Shown: piece after piece, positions 11,169 through 22,499 of the stretch
How the letters are laid out: every line of letters begins with the position of its first letter
How positions within the stretch are numbered: the stretch's first letter is position 1
Made by a program: the position numbers and the translations under genes
Origin: Arcuatula senhousia
Lineage: Eukaryota; Mollusca; Bivalvia; Mytilida; Mytilidae
Direction of reading: 5' to 3'
Assembly (NCBI GenBank): GCA_963971305.1
Contig: OZ020306.1
Location: 57,572,686-57,636,685 of the forward strand
Length of the DNA stretch: 64,000 nt
Notes under the pieces: generated by a model
What the model was told of the DNA's origin: nothing
Database searches by the model: none
Seen by the model: the letters and a program-made list of their open reading frames with translations, nothing else

Positions 11169-11741
11169 AATTCATGTACATTTGCTTCTCTTTTTATAAT
11201 GAAATGTGGGGAAAAAGTGAGCAACTGTACATACCCAGCACTGTAGTAATTAGTTTTGCTAGACATGGGTGGTATTTCCATTGAATAAAAGTTTAAATTT
11301 TCATTTAGTGACTATCAATGCAGAGATAGACTATTGAGACGGAGTATTAATAATTCTGGACATTTAATAGATAAGATATTTATTAAAATATGATTAAAAC
11401 ATGTAGTATGAACAACCTTTTACATGACATTTTGCATTATCACTTCTGTGGAAATTGCCCATATCTAGACCATTAACTTCTTGTAACTCAATCAATCGAG
11501 GGTAGTCAGTAAATGTTTTTTTCATGTTTGAAAATAAAATATATAATGCTGATAAATCTTATAATTTGCTCCTGTAGATCCCTCTCAATATGTTCAACCA
11601 ATGCCCCACTCGATAACTGCATGTATCAACAGCTGAAATTTTTTCTTCGTTCATATTTTTTTTCCTCGCATCTTCTATGTGACTAACTTTTCCAGTGACA
11701 TATTTTCCTTCTTAAAGCACTTGTCCCTTGAAACACGCGTC
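11169..11741. other. Unassigned AT-rich sequence
   Basis: I see no supported gene or repeat boundary here. Confidence 0.4.
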
Positions 11742-12010
11742 TCTATCTCTTATACTTTTTGAGCTATAAGCTAAAAACTATGGTCTGATCCCCATGTTCT
11801 ATTTTAAGTATCGGCGGTCATATTGGTTGGTTGACGTTCACAAATTTCTAAAATTTGGTACATCCTAAAGTTAAAGTGTACAAAGTTTCAAAGCAATCTT
11901 ATCAGTGGTTTCAGAAAAGATGTTTGAGGAAAAGTTAACGGACAGACAGACGGATGACGGATGCTTAACGATGACAATAGCTCACATGACCCTTCGGGTC
12001 AGGTGAGCTT
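11742..12010 (+). repeat. AGCTCACC-type repeat, 3' end only
   Basis: It contains the conserved TCTCTTATACTTTTTGAGCT, the GCGGTCATATTGG segment, GTTAACGGACAGACAGACGG and the terminal hairpin GACCCTTCGGGTC followed by AGGTGAGCT. The 5' part is absent. Confidence 0.7.
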
Positions 12011-12282
12011 AATAACATTCAAACAACTGGTTAGCGATAGCATTAAAATAAATAATATGAACACTTATGGGGATAGCAGGGCTTTATAAGGGGTAAAGCA
12101 AAATCATGGAAGAGATGTTACAAGTCTTTAAGATGTATTGCATTTTTCACGTTCCATGAGACATGCGATTGGAAATGTAACTGTAGTAAAAACATGTTCT
12201 CTGGCACAAATAGTAACAGTAAAAAAGTAGATTTGATTTGATATTAATGCAAGATGCATTGCTGAATTGAATCAATGTTTTA

Positions 12283-12795
12283 ATGTTCATGCAGGAGATC
12301 AAAGAACACATGCCAATAGTAATAAGGGCAATACTAATGTGTTACAAAGGTTACTGTGGTCATACATGTCAAAATGATTTGTATGTTTGTGCGGGTCTTC
12401 TTAATAACAATTGGCACAAATCTTATATTGCATTTGGTGAAACTTTGAAAATGACCATTGCCAACGAAATCAAACTCGCAGAATGTCTTTAAATCTTATT
12501 TGGACCAAAGTGCCTTGACTAAGTTTGGTTACTTACTTCAACCCAAAAGAGTGAAACAATCAATCGTAGACTAAGTCGTCGTTGAAATCCCAAGAATGTA
12601 AACTTTGTCCGCAACTTCCCTGGTATAGTTCATATTGCTGTACATGTCAAACAATAAGTTTGCCAACTCCATGCTACTCGTTACTGAGTCACTTAGGGTG
12701 CCGTTCACAGCCCCATCAGTCTTGGGAAAACTGAAACAAACAGATAGGATTGAGTTGTCCTCAAAGAGTAAAGAATGTTGTTATCTTCAAGTCCA
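12283..12795 (+). pseudogene. Decayed transposase-like ORF
   Basis: A 69-residue open stretch (with CGHTCQNDLYVCAGL and a NNNWHKSYI segment, ending NEIKLAECL) is followed, after stops, by TQKSETINRRLSRR, then NPKNVNFVRNFPGIVH and, one frame over, NNKFANSMLLVTESL. The pattern N/TQK-E...NR-LSR...PKN-F-RNF-G is one I associate with transposon proteins of invertebrates; this is from memory and unverified. At least two or three stops plus a frameshift near 12650 make it a pseudogene. It may belong to the same mobile family as the gene at 8-9.5 kb, but nothing here proves that. Confidence 0.45.
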
Positions 12796-14228
12796 GTCGG
12801 GCTAGACATCTTCATAGAAAGTATCGCCTACATGCATAACATTTTTGCTACACCTAGTTCAATGTTTTATGCGTCTGGTCTGACTGACCCCAAGTATGAC
12901 AAGAACTGTACTAACGATATAGGAAAGTCAAAGACCATGTTTATTCCAAGTCATTAGTTGAATACAGAAATTTGTCATTTTTTTACATACATGTATATAT
13001 TTATGTATATATTTAATTGCTGTGTTTGTAGGATTGTTTTGTGATATTTTATTTTATGTGCTTTATAATTATGCTTTACCTTTTTTTATTTTCAGATTGA
13101 AGTAGGAAATCAGCATATTGTCCATGAATGATTAAAACAAAATAAGTCGGTAATTTTCCACTACTAGTTTAGCGGCTTTGGTTGACATGAACAGGTTCAA
13201 GTGAAAGGTGTTCAGGGTTCACACAGCGCTTCTCGTGACAAAGACATGACACTTGGTCTTGGCTTTTTTAATTCAAAATTACCAGAACACAACATGTATA
13301 CAAATATATGGGTGTATCGGGTCTTTCTTTAGAATTCCCAAGGGAACGAGATAGCAATGATGGAATAAGGTGGAGGAAACCACCAAAATTACTTTTCCAG
13401 TAGCTGTGTGGACACTGAACAGTCATATTTGTCTTAATTCTTTCTTTTTAAGTCCCCCAAACAAAGTTGCAATTCCGTCCATATGAATTTTGGATTCTTT
13501 CTGGAGACTCCTTTAGAAATTTATCGCTTATGATCGCGCACAAAACACAGAGATTCCAGTATGAAAGGACTAATGAGGCTGAGATCATACCCCACTAATC
13601 CACAATTGTCTCTTATGTTTCGACAGTGTCATCAAATATCAAGCGGATGTGGATCACCTTGTGGGAGGAGTGTGTGGACATAGGTAGGTGGTCTAATCTG
13701 AATGGCGTCAACTAAGGGGGACCTGGACAGAAATACCGAATATGGAGGCTTTATTGACGGGACATCCCATGAAATTTAAGTACCATCTACAGAGCCACAG
13801 GAAGAATTCTACAGTGGGCATCGAAAATTTCATTGCATACACACACGGGTATATCATATATTAGAGCTGCAATTCAAGTTCGACAGTTACAATCTTCTTT
13901 TCAGAATAGCATGCAAGTTCACATTTCTTTGGGGGTTGGTGTCCTCTCTAACCTTAGTCTAACTCACCCATATGAGATTAATAAACTACCGTAAAATATT
14001 CTAATACCTCTGAATAAATGTTAACTAATTAACTTAATGGCATGTGTGATTATCCAAGGATTATTACCATGATTAGATAAAGTATGTTTTATTGAGGGTG
14101 TTGAAACTGTTTGACTCATAATGTACTCATCATTTTTTTTTTTCAAAAGGGTAAATGTTTTTGATTTGCTTAAGAAGTATATGACTTTTATTACTTAATA
14201 TATGTTAATTTTTCCATTGTATTCGTAG
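12796..14228. other. Unassigned sequence
   Basis: I see no convincing exon, RNA gene or repeat boundary. Short ORFs are unsupported. Confidence 0.4.
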
Positions 14229-14395
14229 AGGGCATTGAGTCCTCAAAACAGATTTTTCAAGAAGATGAAACTGAAGGGGATGCAAGTAGCTTTCGGACCA
14301 GTTTCAAAAGCTACTTTCAAGACATCCTAGATGACACAGAAAAGCGCAAGTGGCAACTGATGGATGACAGGGTGTTATCAGATGTTGCCGAATAG
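14229..14395 (+). CDS. Candidate terminal exon, unrecognised product
   Basis: It follows a CCATTGTATTCGTAG acceptor and runs 54 codons open to TAG. The peptide is rich in acidic residues, then SFKSYFQDILDDTEKRKWQ and LMDDRVLSDVAE at the end. Composition looks like a genuine protein rather than repeat translation, but no partner exon was confirmed and I do not recognise the family. Confidence 0.35.
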
Positions 14396-14399
14396 AAAC

Positions 14400-14560
14400 T
14401 TTACGGCTTTTGTTAAAATCAATGTTTTGTTATTGTTCAGCTTAATAAGTGCTTGAAACCTTAAAAGTCATATGAGCAATTGAGGTTCCTTGGGGCTTCT
14501 TTTTAGGGGTTATGACCCTTCATTGGTAAAAACTGTGTATTTGTTTAGGAGAACAAATAG
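14400..14560 (+). repeat. Decayed AGCTCACC-type monomer remnant
   Basis: Scraps resembling the family's internal monomers are visible (GGGGTTATGACCC, TTGGTAAAAACTG). The boundaries are not clear. Confidence 0.3.
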
Positions 14561-14660
14561 GTTGTTTCTTGCCTAAATGTTTTCAAACATTATATGCCTT
14601 AGTTTTCATGCGAGAGACTAATGTTCTCGAGAACCTCATGTGACATTTTTTTCTTTACAG

Positions 14661-14851
14661 ATGATACAGCATATGAATCGGAGGTCAATGACCATTCACA
14701 TGAAGATTCAGGCTATGTTGCAGATTTATATAGTTCTGATAATGACTACCAAGAGCCAGATTGCCCTTATCGTTCTAAGACACAACAGCTGGTACACCGG
14801 GAAAAAACGAGTCGAAGTGATGGTGATCAGCAGATATCAAATGACAGTTAA
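14661..14851 (+). CDS. Candidate acidic terminal exon, unrecognised product
   Basis: A strong acceptor (TTTTTTTCTTTACAG) precedes 63 open codons ending in TAA. The peptide is acidic and serine-rich (DDTAYESEVNDHSHEDSGY, ADLYSSDNDYQEPD) with a polar tail. Together with the exon 270 bp upstream it could be an alternative last exon of the same unknown gene. A second frame is also open, which lowers confidence. Confidence 0.35.
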
Positions 14852-15340
14852 GATCATTCCCTTTCATTAATTGAAGTAATGGCAATAAATAGTTATGGTA
14901 CAGAGTGTATGACAAGCGATTTTACTGCCCTTTCTGTGACAAACCACAAGCAAAGTGACCGCGTCGTTTAAGAATAAAACAAGATTGAAAAGGAGGTTGT
15001 TTTGTATGAAATTGAAAAAGACAAAATAAAAAAAAGAACAAATGCTAGTTAAACTGAGAAATTTGGGAAATCATTTGCAAAATACTGAGGTGATAAAGAA
15101 AGGGAACGGTTCTTTGACAGTTAAATATCGTCCATAACCTGGTCTAGGATCGAAATGGTCAGATTATGTTCATTGTGCATTGGATACTACCACAATGACT
15201 TATGGAAGCACAGAAACCGCTGCCCATTGAAAGTATTTAGCTGATATATTACAAGATGTCTTTTTAAGACCCAATACAGATTTGCAAAATCTGTTGTGGA
15301 TAGTTTCATAACAGAGTTTATCTTCTAGAGATAGGAGATC
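14852..15340. other. Unassigned sequence
   Basis: No supported feature seen. Confidence 0.35.
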
Positions 15341-15344
15341 AATA

Positions 15345-16286
15345 AAAAGCTACGCCGAGCGCAGCATGATACGACCGCAACAAGTTGAACCCTGTACGTT
15401 GGAGGCCCAATATGGATAGTCTATTGCTTTGGTCACTGCAGCCCATGGTGGACTTACAAAGCTTTTTTACACATGCAACCTATGGTGGACTTTAAAATGC
15501 ATATTTGACACATATATATTTACAATAACATTTAATAGAAAAAAAATATTTCTATATTCATTGACATTTTTGACACGATTAAGCCCCTTTTGGCCCTTTT
15601 TAAAAAAAAAGTTAGGACCACAAACCTCAAATACAATAAAAAACTTCCTTCAGTGTATATATTCATCATATTTAAACTTCATAACAATTGGCTGGCCCAC
15701 TACAGCTAAATTTCTTGTGTTAAACCATTTGCCTTGACCAACTGTTAAAAATGGCGTTTTTTTCCCCTTCAACCCCTTATATCTCAAAAACAGTTATTGC
15801 AAATCTGATTGAAAAATGCAGGCAGGGATTTTTACAAGGATTCCAATAAAAAAAAGATTTTGAAAATCGGACCACAAATAAAAAAGTTGATTTTTTGGGG
15901 TGTGGCCCGTCTTTGGCCCCCTGTAGCAATGTAACGGTTCGATATACATCAAAACCATTGACACATTTTGTTGACAGAATTTAATAAGGAATTCAATTAA
16001 AAAAAGAATTTTTAAAATCAAATGAATAATAAACATCCTACAACAGTTTTGTCAATACACCCGTTTTAGCCCCTTTTGGCCCTTTTTTCCAAAACGGTAA
16101 GGGCCACCAACCCCAAATACAATAGGAACCTTCCTCTAGTGGTTACAAACATCATATCAAAATTTCATAACAATTGGTCAATATTTACTCAAGTTATCGC
16201 ACGGAAACCAAATGTCCCCAGACGACGACGACAACGACGACATCGCCATAACATTATACGATCGCAAAAATTTTGCGGTCGTATAA
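15345..16286 (+). repeat. TACGACCGC-type repeat with terminal hairpin
   Basis: It begins near TACGCCGAGCGCAGCATG and GATACGACCGCAA, and has internal monomers with landmarks CCCCTTTTGGCCC, AAGGGCCACCAACCCC and TTTCATAACAATTGG. It ends with CCAGACGACGACGACAACG and a hairpin (ATACGATCGCAAAAA / TTTTGCGGTCGTAT). The architecture mirrors the AGCTCACC family (monomers, GAC-rich segment, terminal hairpin) although the sequences differ. Non-coding. Confidence 0.65.
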
Positions 16287-16322
16287 ATATGGAGTCATTT
16301 TTAGCTGCCCTATCTCTAGACC

Positions 16323-16664
16323 TTATAATACTAAAATAGTCTTCCTAAACCATATTTCAGAATTGTATAATAAAATTGGTTTAATTAAAGTGTCAAAAAG
16401 TTTACACGATAATTCAATTGGTATGGATTGAAAATTTGTGAATCTACTTCTGAGGGCAAAAAGTACTTTTAGTCCCTTCTTTGACAATTCATGTATTGCA
16501 TTTTTAAAACTTCCTCTATAGTTAATAGTGATACCAAGAAATTTGTATTCTTTTGTTTCTGTTAATGGACAGCAGTTGAAATACAGCTTTGGAATTTCAA
16601 TATAATTGTGTTGAAAGGTCATTACCTTTGTTTTGCTGGTATTGACTGTCAACTGCCATTTGGA
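16323..16664 (-). pseudogene. LINE reverse-transcriptase C-terminal fragment
   Basis: 109 open codons encode the end of a non-LTR RT: VNTSKTKVMTF, then KEYKFLGITINYRGSFKNA (the KFLG motif 7 region) and LFDTLIKPILLYNSEIW. The order NxSKTK...FLG...ILLYNSEIW matches the region between the catalytic palm and the C-terminus of CR1/Jockey-like LINEs. The YxDD palm and the endonuclease are missing. It is not the LINE family found at 40-45 kb. Confidence 0.75.
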
Positions 16665-17094
16665 GTTTTATGGTATTTGGAGAGACAGTTTTCTTCCAGT
16701 CATGAGGGACTAACAGGAGGACATTCTTATGGTGTTATAGACATTCATTGACATTGATATATATATTTTTTATTTGGGGAGAAGTTTATTGTGACTTTTT
16801 GTGTTATTCTGAGCAATCACAATTCCAATGTGTTTGGTATGCATTCAAATGTGTTTGTTATGCTAGATCTACTGCTATTCATCCAGATGTGGCTTTAATG
16901 CAAGATGATTACATTGTTTTTTTTTAAAATAGAACTTGGTACGGCTTGATTACTTAAAATTCTCGAATATTTATCCCAACTTCTGATGAAACTGTTTATG
17001 TTGAAATCACAACAGATTCTGTTCAGGTTTGATCCCATTCAACTTTGAGGATGAAACTTTTTCTGGTGGGCTTTAAAGAGTTCACCTTAACCCG

Positions 17095-17202
17095 GGGTTA
17101 GCCGAAGGCTACCGATATAGAATGTAACCTCATCCAAGCATCTCTGATGAGACATGGATGAGGATCATTCTATGAGGGAGCCAAAGGCTCCGAGTGTTAA
17201 GG
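17095..17202. mobile_element. 108-bp foldback MITE
   Basis: The left arm (CCTTAAC...GCCGAAGGCTACCGATATAG, AATGTAACCTCATCCA) is inverted at the right (TGGATGAGGATCATTCTATG, GGAGCCAAAGGCTCC, GTTAAGG). The arms are about 50 nt with mismatches. Its central CTGATGA has no ribozyme partner. Confidence 0.6.
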
Positions 17203-17597
17203 TCCCACCCATTATTACCCATACCCTAAAGAAAAAGAGTTTATCCTCTGGGTTTACATCTCGGAATAGTAGCTTCTTGCTGTAAAAAGAGGCCTGTCTG
17301 TCGGGCGCATGGTCCTTATATAGCACCTGGTACAGATTTATTCACATGTAAAAAAGGCACGTGCGGCGGGAAAGTAGTAAAAGTTCACTTTTTGGATAAT
17401 GATTGTTGAAGTTAGAAAACGTTTTTGTATATAGATAACCCACTTCTTTACATGTGTTTTTTGCATTTTCATATACTTGACCTATGTGTTTGACTCACTT
17501 GATTTTGGTGTGTTTCAAGTGAGCAGTCCTTATGATATCTAATTTAGATACACCTTTTTCTCACTTTTGATATATTTTGCCAGTGTAACTTTTGTGG

Positions 17598-18089
17598 AGT
17601 GAGTGAGTGTGTGAGTTGGTGTTTTACGCCCGTGCAACGCTATATATGTTATTTACAGGCGATGAACATGAAAAGGATGATAAAATGAACATGAAATGAT
17701 GATGATAAATGAAATATGGAGATGGGGTGGGAAACAAAGGACCAGTAAATTTTGAAGAACCACAGGAAAAAGGGGAGAGGTGGGTAGGGGCGGCAAATTT
17801 AGCCTATGTGGTGCACTACTGGGCGGTCCACAAAGGGGTCTTTTACGTGCATGAAGCGTGGCACTCTCCACACACGTTGGCCCACTATGGTCGGCGGTCA
17901 GGGTTTCCGTATTATAGACCTGACAACCCCCGCGGACGAGGGCTACCCTATTCAGCCACCTAGGGTACACACTTGGTCGCTCTGTGGGCTGAGCACTGAC
18001 CCGACGTCAGAATCCCAAGACCCTTAGTCGCCTCTTACGACAAGCTAGGCTCTGCTGCGGGCCTATTCGCCACCCGGGCCCCGCACGGG
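17598..18089 (-). repeat. SINE-like family A, full-length
   Basis: Read on the minus strand it runs from CCCGTGCGGGGCCCGGG through TTGTCGTAAGAGGCGAC to CGTTGCACGGGCGTAAAACA and a TCAC-type tail. About 490 bp. Both strands hold short ORFs because the unit is GC-rich; the same ORFs recur in every copy and are not genes. Confidence 0.85.
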
Positions 18090-18204
18090 ATGTTGATTTT
18101 TGAAGTGAGAAACCTGCTGTGGTTCACATGTTTCATATACAGAATTTGACACGCTGAATTGACATTGGCAACGCGAAGGGTGTGCTATAGCAATCAGGAA
18201 CTGT

Positions 18205-18420
18205 TTACTCTTCCGGAGCACTTGCGTTCACTCTTGCTTCGACTGGAGTTCGCGTTGTTGATTGATATTCAGTAATTTTGTGTTTCCATGTTTTACATGT
18301 TGTCTGTTTTAGTTCCGTTCTTGTTGGTGTTTCCTGGTTTTGTTTCTGCCCTTTCGGACTTTTGACATTCGGATACCCCATTGGTACCTCTGCTTCTTTT
18401 AGAGACTTCAAATAAGGTTA
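18205..18420. repeat. Dispersed repeat, copy 1 of 2 in the window
   Basis: Shares an ordered set of blocks with 19549-19740: TTCACTCTTG, GAGTTCG, TTTCGGACTTTTGACATTCGG-like and ATACCCCATTGG. Family not recognised. Confidence 0.5.
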
Positions 18421-18769
18421 TGGTCAGCTATTATTAACTCGTATGCATCGTCCATCCAGAAAAGTAATATATTTGAAATGAAAGTAATATACAGGTCTAC
18501 GATAAATAAAATATGTTCTAATATGCAACTCCAACATTTATGAGACTATGATTTCACATCGCTTATCTAGGCTTGGTTAGAATCTGTAAACAGCGTATTT
18601 AACGCACCATTTAATAAATTTTCTATGACAGCTGTGTGAGCATTCTCTTGAACAATTTTTCGACAATAAATATTTTTGCTTTAGAGTTCATTGGAAATTT
18701 TGGTTTTAGGTAGTTCTCTGTAAAATATGTGAGTCAAAGTGTTGTTGGAACTTAACATAGAAATTTCAT

Positions 18770-19290
18770 TAGTTAGTTAGTTAGTTAGTTATTGCTTTAC
18801 TCCCAAGCAGCACGATTTCGGCTATATCCGGGAGATGAACATGAAAATGGTGATACAATGAACATGAAATGATGATGAAGTGGAGGAAATGGGGACACAA
18901 GGCCAATCGGGGAGGAGAGTTTTGATTGCCACTGGAAAAAGGAGTGATGGATATGGACGGAAAATTTTGCCTCCTGCATGGGGATCCTACGGGTCCTACT
19001 CTTACCGAGACCTGCAACAGGGTTCTTTAACGTGCGAGAAACGTGACATTTTTCCCAACACGGTGCACCACTATGGTTTGCGGTCAGGTTTTCCGCATTA
19101 TCGGCTGACGACCCCGCATCTCTCGATGTCAGGGCTGCCCCATTCAACCACCTGGGGCACACATCCCAGTCGCTTTGTGGGCAAAGCGGCCTGACCCCGA
19201 TGTCAGGTTTCTGAGCGCTCTTTAGTGGACTTTTACCGACAAGCTTAGCACTGCTGCGGGCCTATTCGCCTCCCGGGCCCCGCACGGGAT
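18770..19290 (-). repeat. SINE-like family B, full-length with 12-bp target-site duplication
   Basis: The minus strand runs from the CCCGTGCGGGGCCCGGG start to the TAAC-type tail (seen as TTAGTTAGTTAG). TAGAAATTTCAT flanks it at 18758-18769 and 19291-19302. A 12-bp duplication with a microsatellite tail points to target-primed reverse transcription by LINE machinery. Non-coding. Confidence 0.88.
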
Positions 19291-19329
19291 TAGAAATTTC
19301 ATCGATGAAGAAAAACTTAAATGAAATAT

Positions 19330-19545
19330 TTACCTTTTTATAAAGTTAATGCGTTTGAATAAAGTATATTTTCGTGATTGGAATATTGTCCGCCTGCAAT
19401 GTCTGACCACTTGTGCAAAGTTATCATAAACACTTGTGGCTAGACCTGTGGAGCATGTCAGTGCGACTACATTTCCATTTTGACGCATATACTTCACCGC
19501 TTCTTTAATAACAAAGGACTTCCCGGTCCCTGCCTGGTCTTTCAA
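19330..19545 (-). pseudogene. PIF1-like helicase fragment (Walker A region)
   Basis: The open stretch starts KDQAGTGKSFVIKEAVKYM, a P-loop (GTGKS) in the QAGTGKSF context typical of PIF1-family helicases, followed by NVVALTCSTGLATSVYDNFAQ (motif Ia region). Beyond this the frame reads into unrelated sequence and no Walker B is visible. Such fragments usually derive from Helitrons or multi-copy PIF1 genes. The upstream end abuts a dispersed repeat at 19549. Confidence 0.65.
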
Positions 19546-19548
19546 TAA

Positions 19549-19740
19549 CTAGGTTCACTCTTGTTACGACTTGAGTTCGTGTTACTAGTTGTCATTCAGT
19601 TGTTTCTGTTTTGTAATTTTATGTTGTTTCTTTGTGTTGTCTTCGTCGTTTTTGTTCTCTGGTCTTGTCTATGAAATTACGGACTTTTGATATTCGGATG
19701 CCCCTTTGTTACCCCATTGGCTTATTTCATAGACAAAACA
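19549..19740. repeat. Dispersed repeat, copy 2 of 2
   Basis: Homologous to 18205-18420 (see that entry). It truncates the helicase fragment at its upstream end. Confidence 0.5.
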
Positions 19741-19896
19741 ATGCATTTTGGTAAAATTTTGACTGCCACTGGAAAAAGGAGTGATGGATCACAAGTTAAC
19801 AAGGATGGATTTGTTTTTTTTTATGATGAAGTTTTTTTTTCACATGATTGTTTATATTAATAAATACATGAACTTTTATTTACTTGTGTTGAGGTT

Positions 19897-20383
19897 CCGT
19901 GCGGGGCCCGGGTGGCGAATAGGCCCGCAGCAAAGCCTAGCTTGTCGTAAGAGGCGACTAAGGGTCTTGGGATTCTGACGTCGGGTCAGTGCTCAGCCCA
20001 CAGAGCGACCAAGTGTCTACCCTAGGTGGCTGAATAGGGTGGCCCTCGTCCGCGGGGGTTGTCAGGTCTATAATACGGAAACCCTGACCGCCGCGACCAT
20101 AGTGGGCCAACGTGTGTGGAGAGTGCCACGCTTCATGCACGTAAAAGACCCCTTTGTGGACTGCCAAGTAGTGCACCACATAGGCTAAATTTTTCGCCCC
20201 TACCCACCTCTCCCCTTTTCCTGTGGTTCTTCAAAATTTACCGGTCCTTTGTGTCCCATCCCATCCCATATTTCATTTATCATCATCATTTCATGTTCAT
20301 TGTATCATCCTTTTCATGTTCATCGCCTGTAAATAACCTATTTAGCGTTGCACGGGCGTAAAACACCAACTCACTCACTCACA
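19897..20383 (+). repeat. SINE-like family A, full-length with 9-bp TSD
   Basis: Starts CCGTGCGGGGCCCGGG and ends in TCACTCACTCAC. TGTGTTGAG flanks it (19885-19893, 20384-20392). One internal difference (CCGCGACC) from other copies shifts its by-product ORFs. Confidence 0.85.
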
Positions 20384-20396
20384 TGTGTTGAGTTGT

Positions 20397-20512
20397 TGTG
20401 AATTCGGTCCTCGCTGAGGGCACTAAAAAAATCTAAATCTGTTTGTCAGATGATTTTCAGGGTTTGAAATTACAGTAACACTGTTTGATTATATATACTA
20501 GACATTCATATA
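20397..20512 (+). repeat. tRNA-derived SINE, 5'-truncated copy
   Basis: Retains the box B-like AATTCGGTCCTCGCTG and the downstream body (TCTGTTTGTCAGATGATTTTC, ACTAGACATTC), but box A is missing. Near-identical in body to the copy at 20748. Confidence 0.6.
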
Positions 20513-20747
20513 TATTATCAAATTCGATTAATCTTGTATTCTACAGTTTCTGTGGAATCCAATGGAGCATGGACGTAAACACGTTAGAGATAGCTATAAA
20601 TAGACCATGTATAAATATCACAAGGCTATGGAATTTATCAAAAATTCTGATGAATCCGTGTATACATTCAAATAGCTTTGTAATTAAAAATTTTGCGACG
20701 CTTCATACATTGTGTTAGCAGAATAAGTTGTAATTGTACTTTGCAAT

Positions 20748-20932
20748 GAGCCTAGGATGGTGTAGTGGTTACAACCTCTGTTCTGTTAGCTAGGCGCACA
20801 TGCCGTAGATGTCCCAAAATGTCGTTAGTTCGATCCTGGCTGAGGGCACTCCAAAAATCAAAATCTGTTTGTCAGATGATTTTCGAGGTTGAAATTACAG
20901 TAACGTTGTTTGATTATATACTAGACATTCAA
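20748..20932 (+). repeat. tRNA-derived SINE with recognisable pol III boxes
   Basis: Box A-like ATGGTGTAGTGGTTACAAC is followed about 50 nt later by box B-like TTAGTTCGATCCTGG, as in a tRNA-derived head. The body (GTTTGTCAGATGATTTTC...ACTAGACATTCAAC) is shared with the truncated copy 350 bp upstream. The head does not fold as a usable tRNA, so I call it a SINE, not a tRNA gene. Confidence 0.65.
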
Positions 20933-21319
20933 CTTTTATTTACTTGTTATACTCTAGATTTTTTACAAAGGTATACACTGGTCCTATGGGCATGGATTTT
21001 TATCACACATTACACACATGTATACATTATATACTATAAACTAAGTTAATATAAGTAAAAGTGCAACCTGTGTGTTCTTGAGTGTTTACATTTCTAGGAG
21101 AAACTTTGAAAATGGAAATTCTTTAATCTTTAAAAATTGATATATAAACATGAATTTGTGTTTTCAAAACAAGTACAAATCTACATGTTCAACAAATAAT
21201 GGTACATTTGTACGTTCATGAATATTTTTTACCTTGCTAGGTCATGTATAAGGTCTTTTTCATCGTGGAGATGGAATTCAATCAATTGAATATGAGGAAA
21301 AGTATCTATGATGCCTGAT

Positions 21320-21690
21320 TTAAAATATTCTGAACCACCACCACCATGCTGAGGTTTTGGAACAGAGGGTAGTTGAAAGAAATCATTTTCCTTGCTTCCT
21401 GGATTGGTATGTTCAGTTGACCAAGTTGTATATCTTCCTCTAGAAAAGGAAAATTAAAAATAGGAAAAAAGTCATCCCGTTTATCATATATTTTAGTGTG
21501 CAATTTTCCATTAATAATAATTAAATCTAGATAAAAAAAAATGGGCATCAATCACCGGTCAGGTTATATTTATTTAAAGTTGATTCCTTTGGATATTTTT
21601 CCGTAATAAATTTGGAAAAATTGGGGATGGTTAAGTGAAAGAATTTCGTCTAAATATTAGTATAAATAAAGGTTCCAATGATATATTGTT
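21320..21690 (-). pseudogene. Penelope-like RT fragment
   Basis: The minus strand carries YLDEILSLNHPQF (a mutated YLDDI palm motif), then, after stops and shifts, FLDLIIINGKLHTKIYDKRDD and PIFNFPFLEEDIQ. It matches the RT at 4.2-4.8 kb (same FLDL...GKLHT..YDKRDD block). The second catalytic Asp is Glu here and several stops are present, so it is dead. Confidence 0.7.
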
Positions 21691-21699
21691 TGTTGGAGT

Positions 21700-22091
21700 C
21701 ATTTTAAAGTGTCGCCATAGATCCGCTCATATTTCCACTCGTAGATGTTGTGAAACTAAATTTTCATCTTAGAAAGAAAGTAAAAGACACCGTAATTCAA
21801 TAAAGGACAAAGTTGATACAACCAAATACAGCAGATTGTCCCCGATGTGCTTAGCCTGTATTATATTACTTAACAGAAGGAAAGCTTCTTCAAATTCTTT
21901 TGAACAGAAGTTGTGTAAAAGTCACACAAGAATACAGATCAAAGGGAAAAAGAGAAAGAAATGAAAGCAAATTTATGTTGTCTTATAGACTCATTTCCTG
22001 TCTAATATTATATATTAGACTGGAACATTTACTTGCAAATAAAGTTCATTCATAGGTGGCGCCGTTGTATATATTTTCGTTCTAAATAAGT
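21700..22091. other. Unassigned sequence before the assembly gap
   Basis: No supported feature. Confidence 0.35.
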
Positions 22092-22191
22092 NNNNNNNNN
22101 NNNNNNNNNNNNNNNNNNNNNNNNNNNNNNNNNNNNNNNNNNNNNNNNNNNNNNNNNNNNNNNNNNNNNNNNNNNNNNNNNNNNNNNNNNN
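22092..22191. other. Assembly gap (100 N)
   Basis: Exactly 100 N characters, a conventional placeholder for a scaffold gap of unknown length. Confidence 0.99.
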
Positions 22192-22258
22192 ACTTAAATA
22201 TAGATAATGTTATAAATATAGACCATCCGGTATCACCAGCTAGAGAACTACGACCAGA

Positions 22259-22498
22259 ATGGCGGCCTCCATACCTGTAATGACTGCTTCTAATAATATC
22301 CTAATTGCATTCCATAACAAATGTTTATGTTGTTCTAAAGAAGCCACTGACCAAAAAATTCACTTTATTAAGGCAGGAGGACAGAAAGGCGCCGCATGGG
22401 GAGTTGTACAACACATTTTTGGTCTAAACTTATACCATCCCCTAAATTTTGGAACCTACCTATGTTTGCAGAGCTTGCTAAAAGGTTGTTATTTATAG
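22259..22498 (+). CDS. Candidate first exon, unrecognised cysteine-containing product
   Basis: It opens MAASIPVMTASNNIL and includes CLCCSKEATDQKIHF, GGQKGAAWGVVQHIFGLNLY and YLCLQSLLKG. The Cys pair, spacing and later Cys faintly recall a zinc-associated N-terminal domain, but a second CxxC is not evident. A GT-rich donor within the ORF was not resolved. It lies just after the gap, so its context is incomplete. Confidence 0.3.
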   Translation: MAASIPVMTASNNILIAFHNKCLCCSKEATDQKIHFIKAGGQKGAAWGVVQHIFGLNLYHPLNFGTYLCLQSLLKGCYL

Positions 22499-22499
22499 T

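Noticed and set aside
16981..17000. CTGATGAAACTG as a hammerhead core
   Set aside because: No stem II and no following GAAA with flanking complementarity.
17130..17160. CTGATGA inside the foldback MITE as a hammerhead
   Set aside because: No GAAA or stem I partner at the right distance; the motif is part of the palindrome arms.
17653..17970. Recurring ORFs such as MYPRWLNRVALVRGG... and MWCTTWRSTKGSF... at many positions
   Set aside because: They are translations of SINE-like families A and B in both orientations, repeat with each copy and have no independent coding signature.
20641..20670. CTGATGAATCCG as a hammerhead core
   Set aside because: Lacks GAAA and stem I pairing.
20748..20840. 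A functional tRNA gene
   Set aside because: Box A and box B are present, but no cloverleaf with a clean acceptor stem can be drawn, and a repeat body follows.
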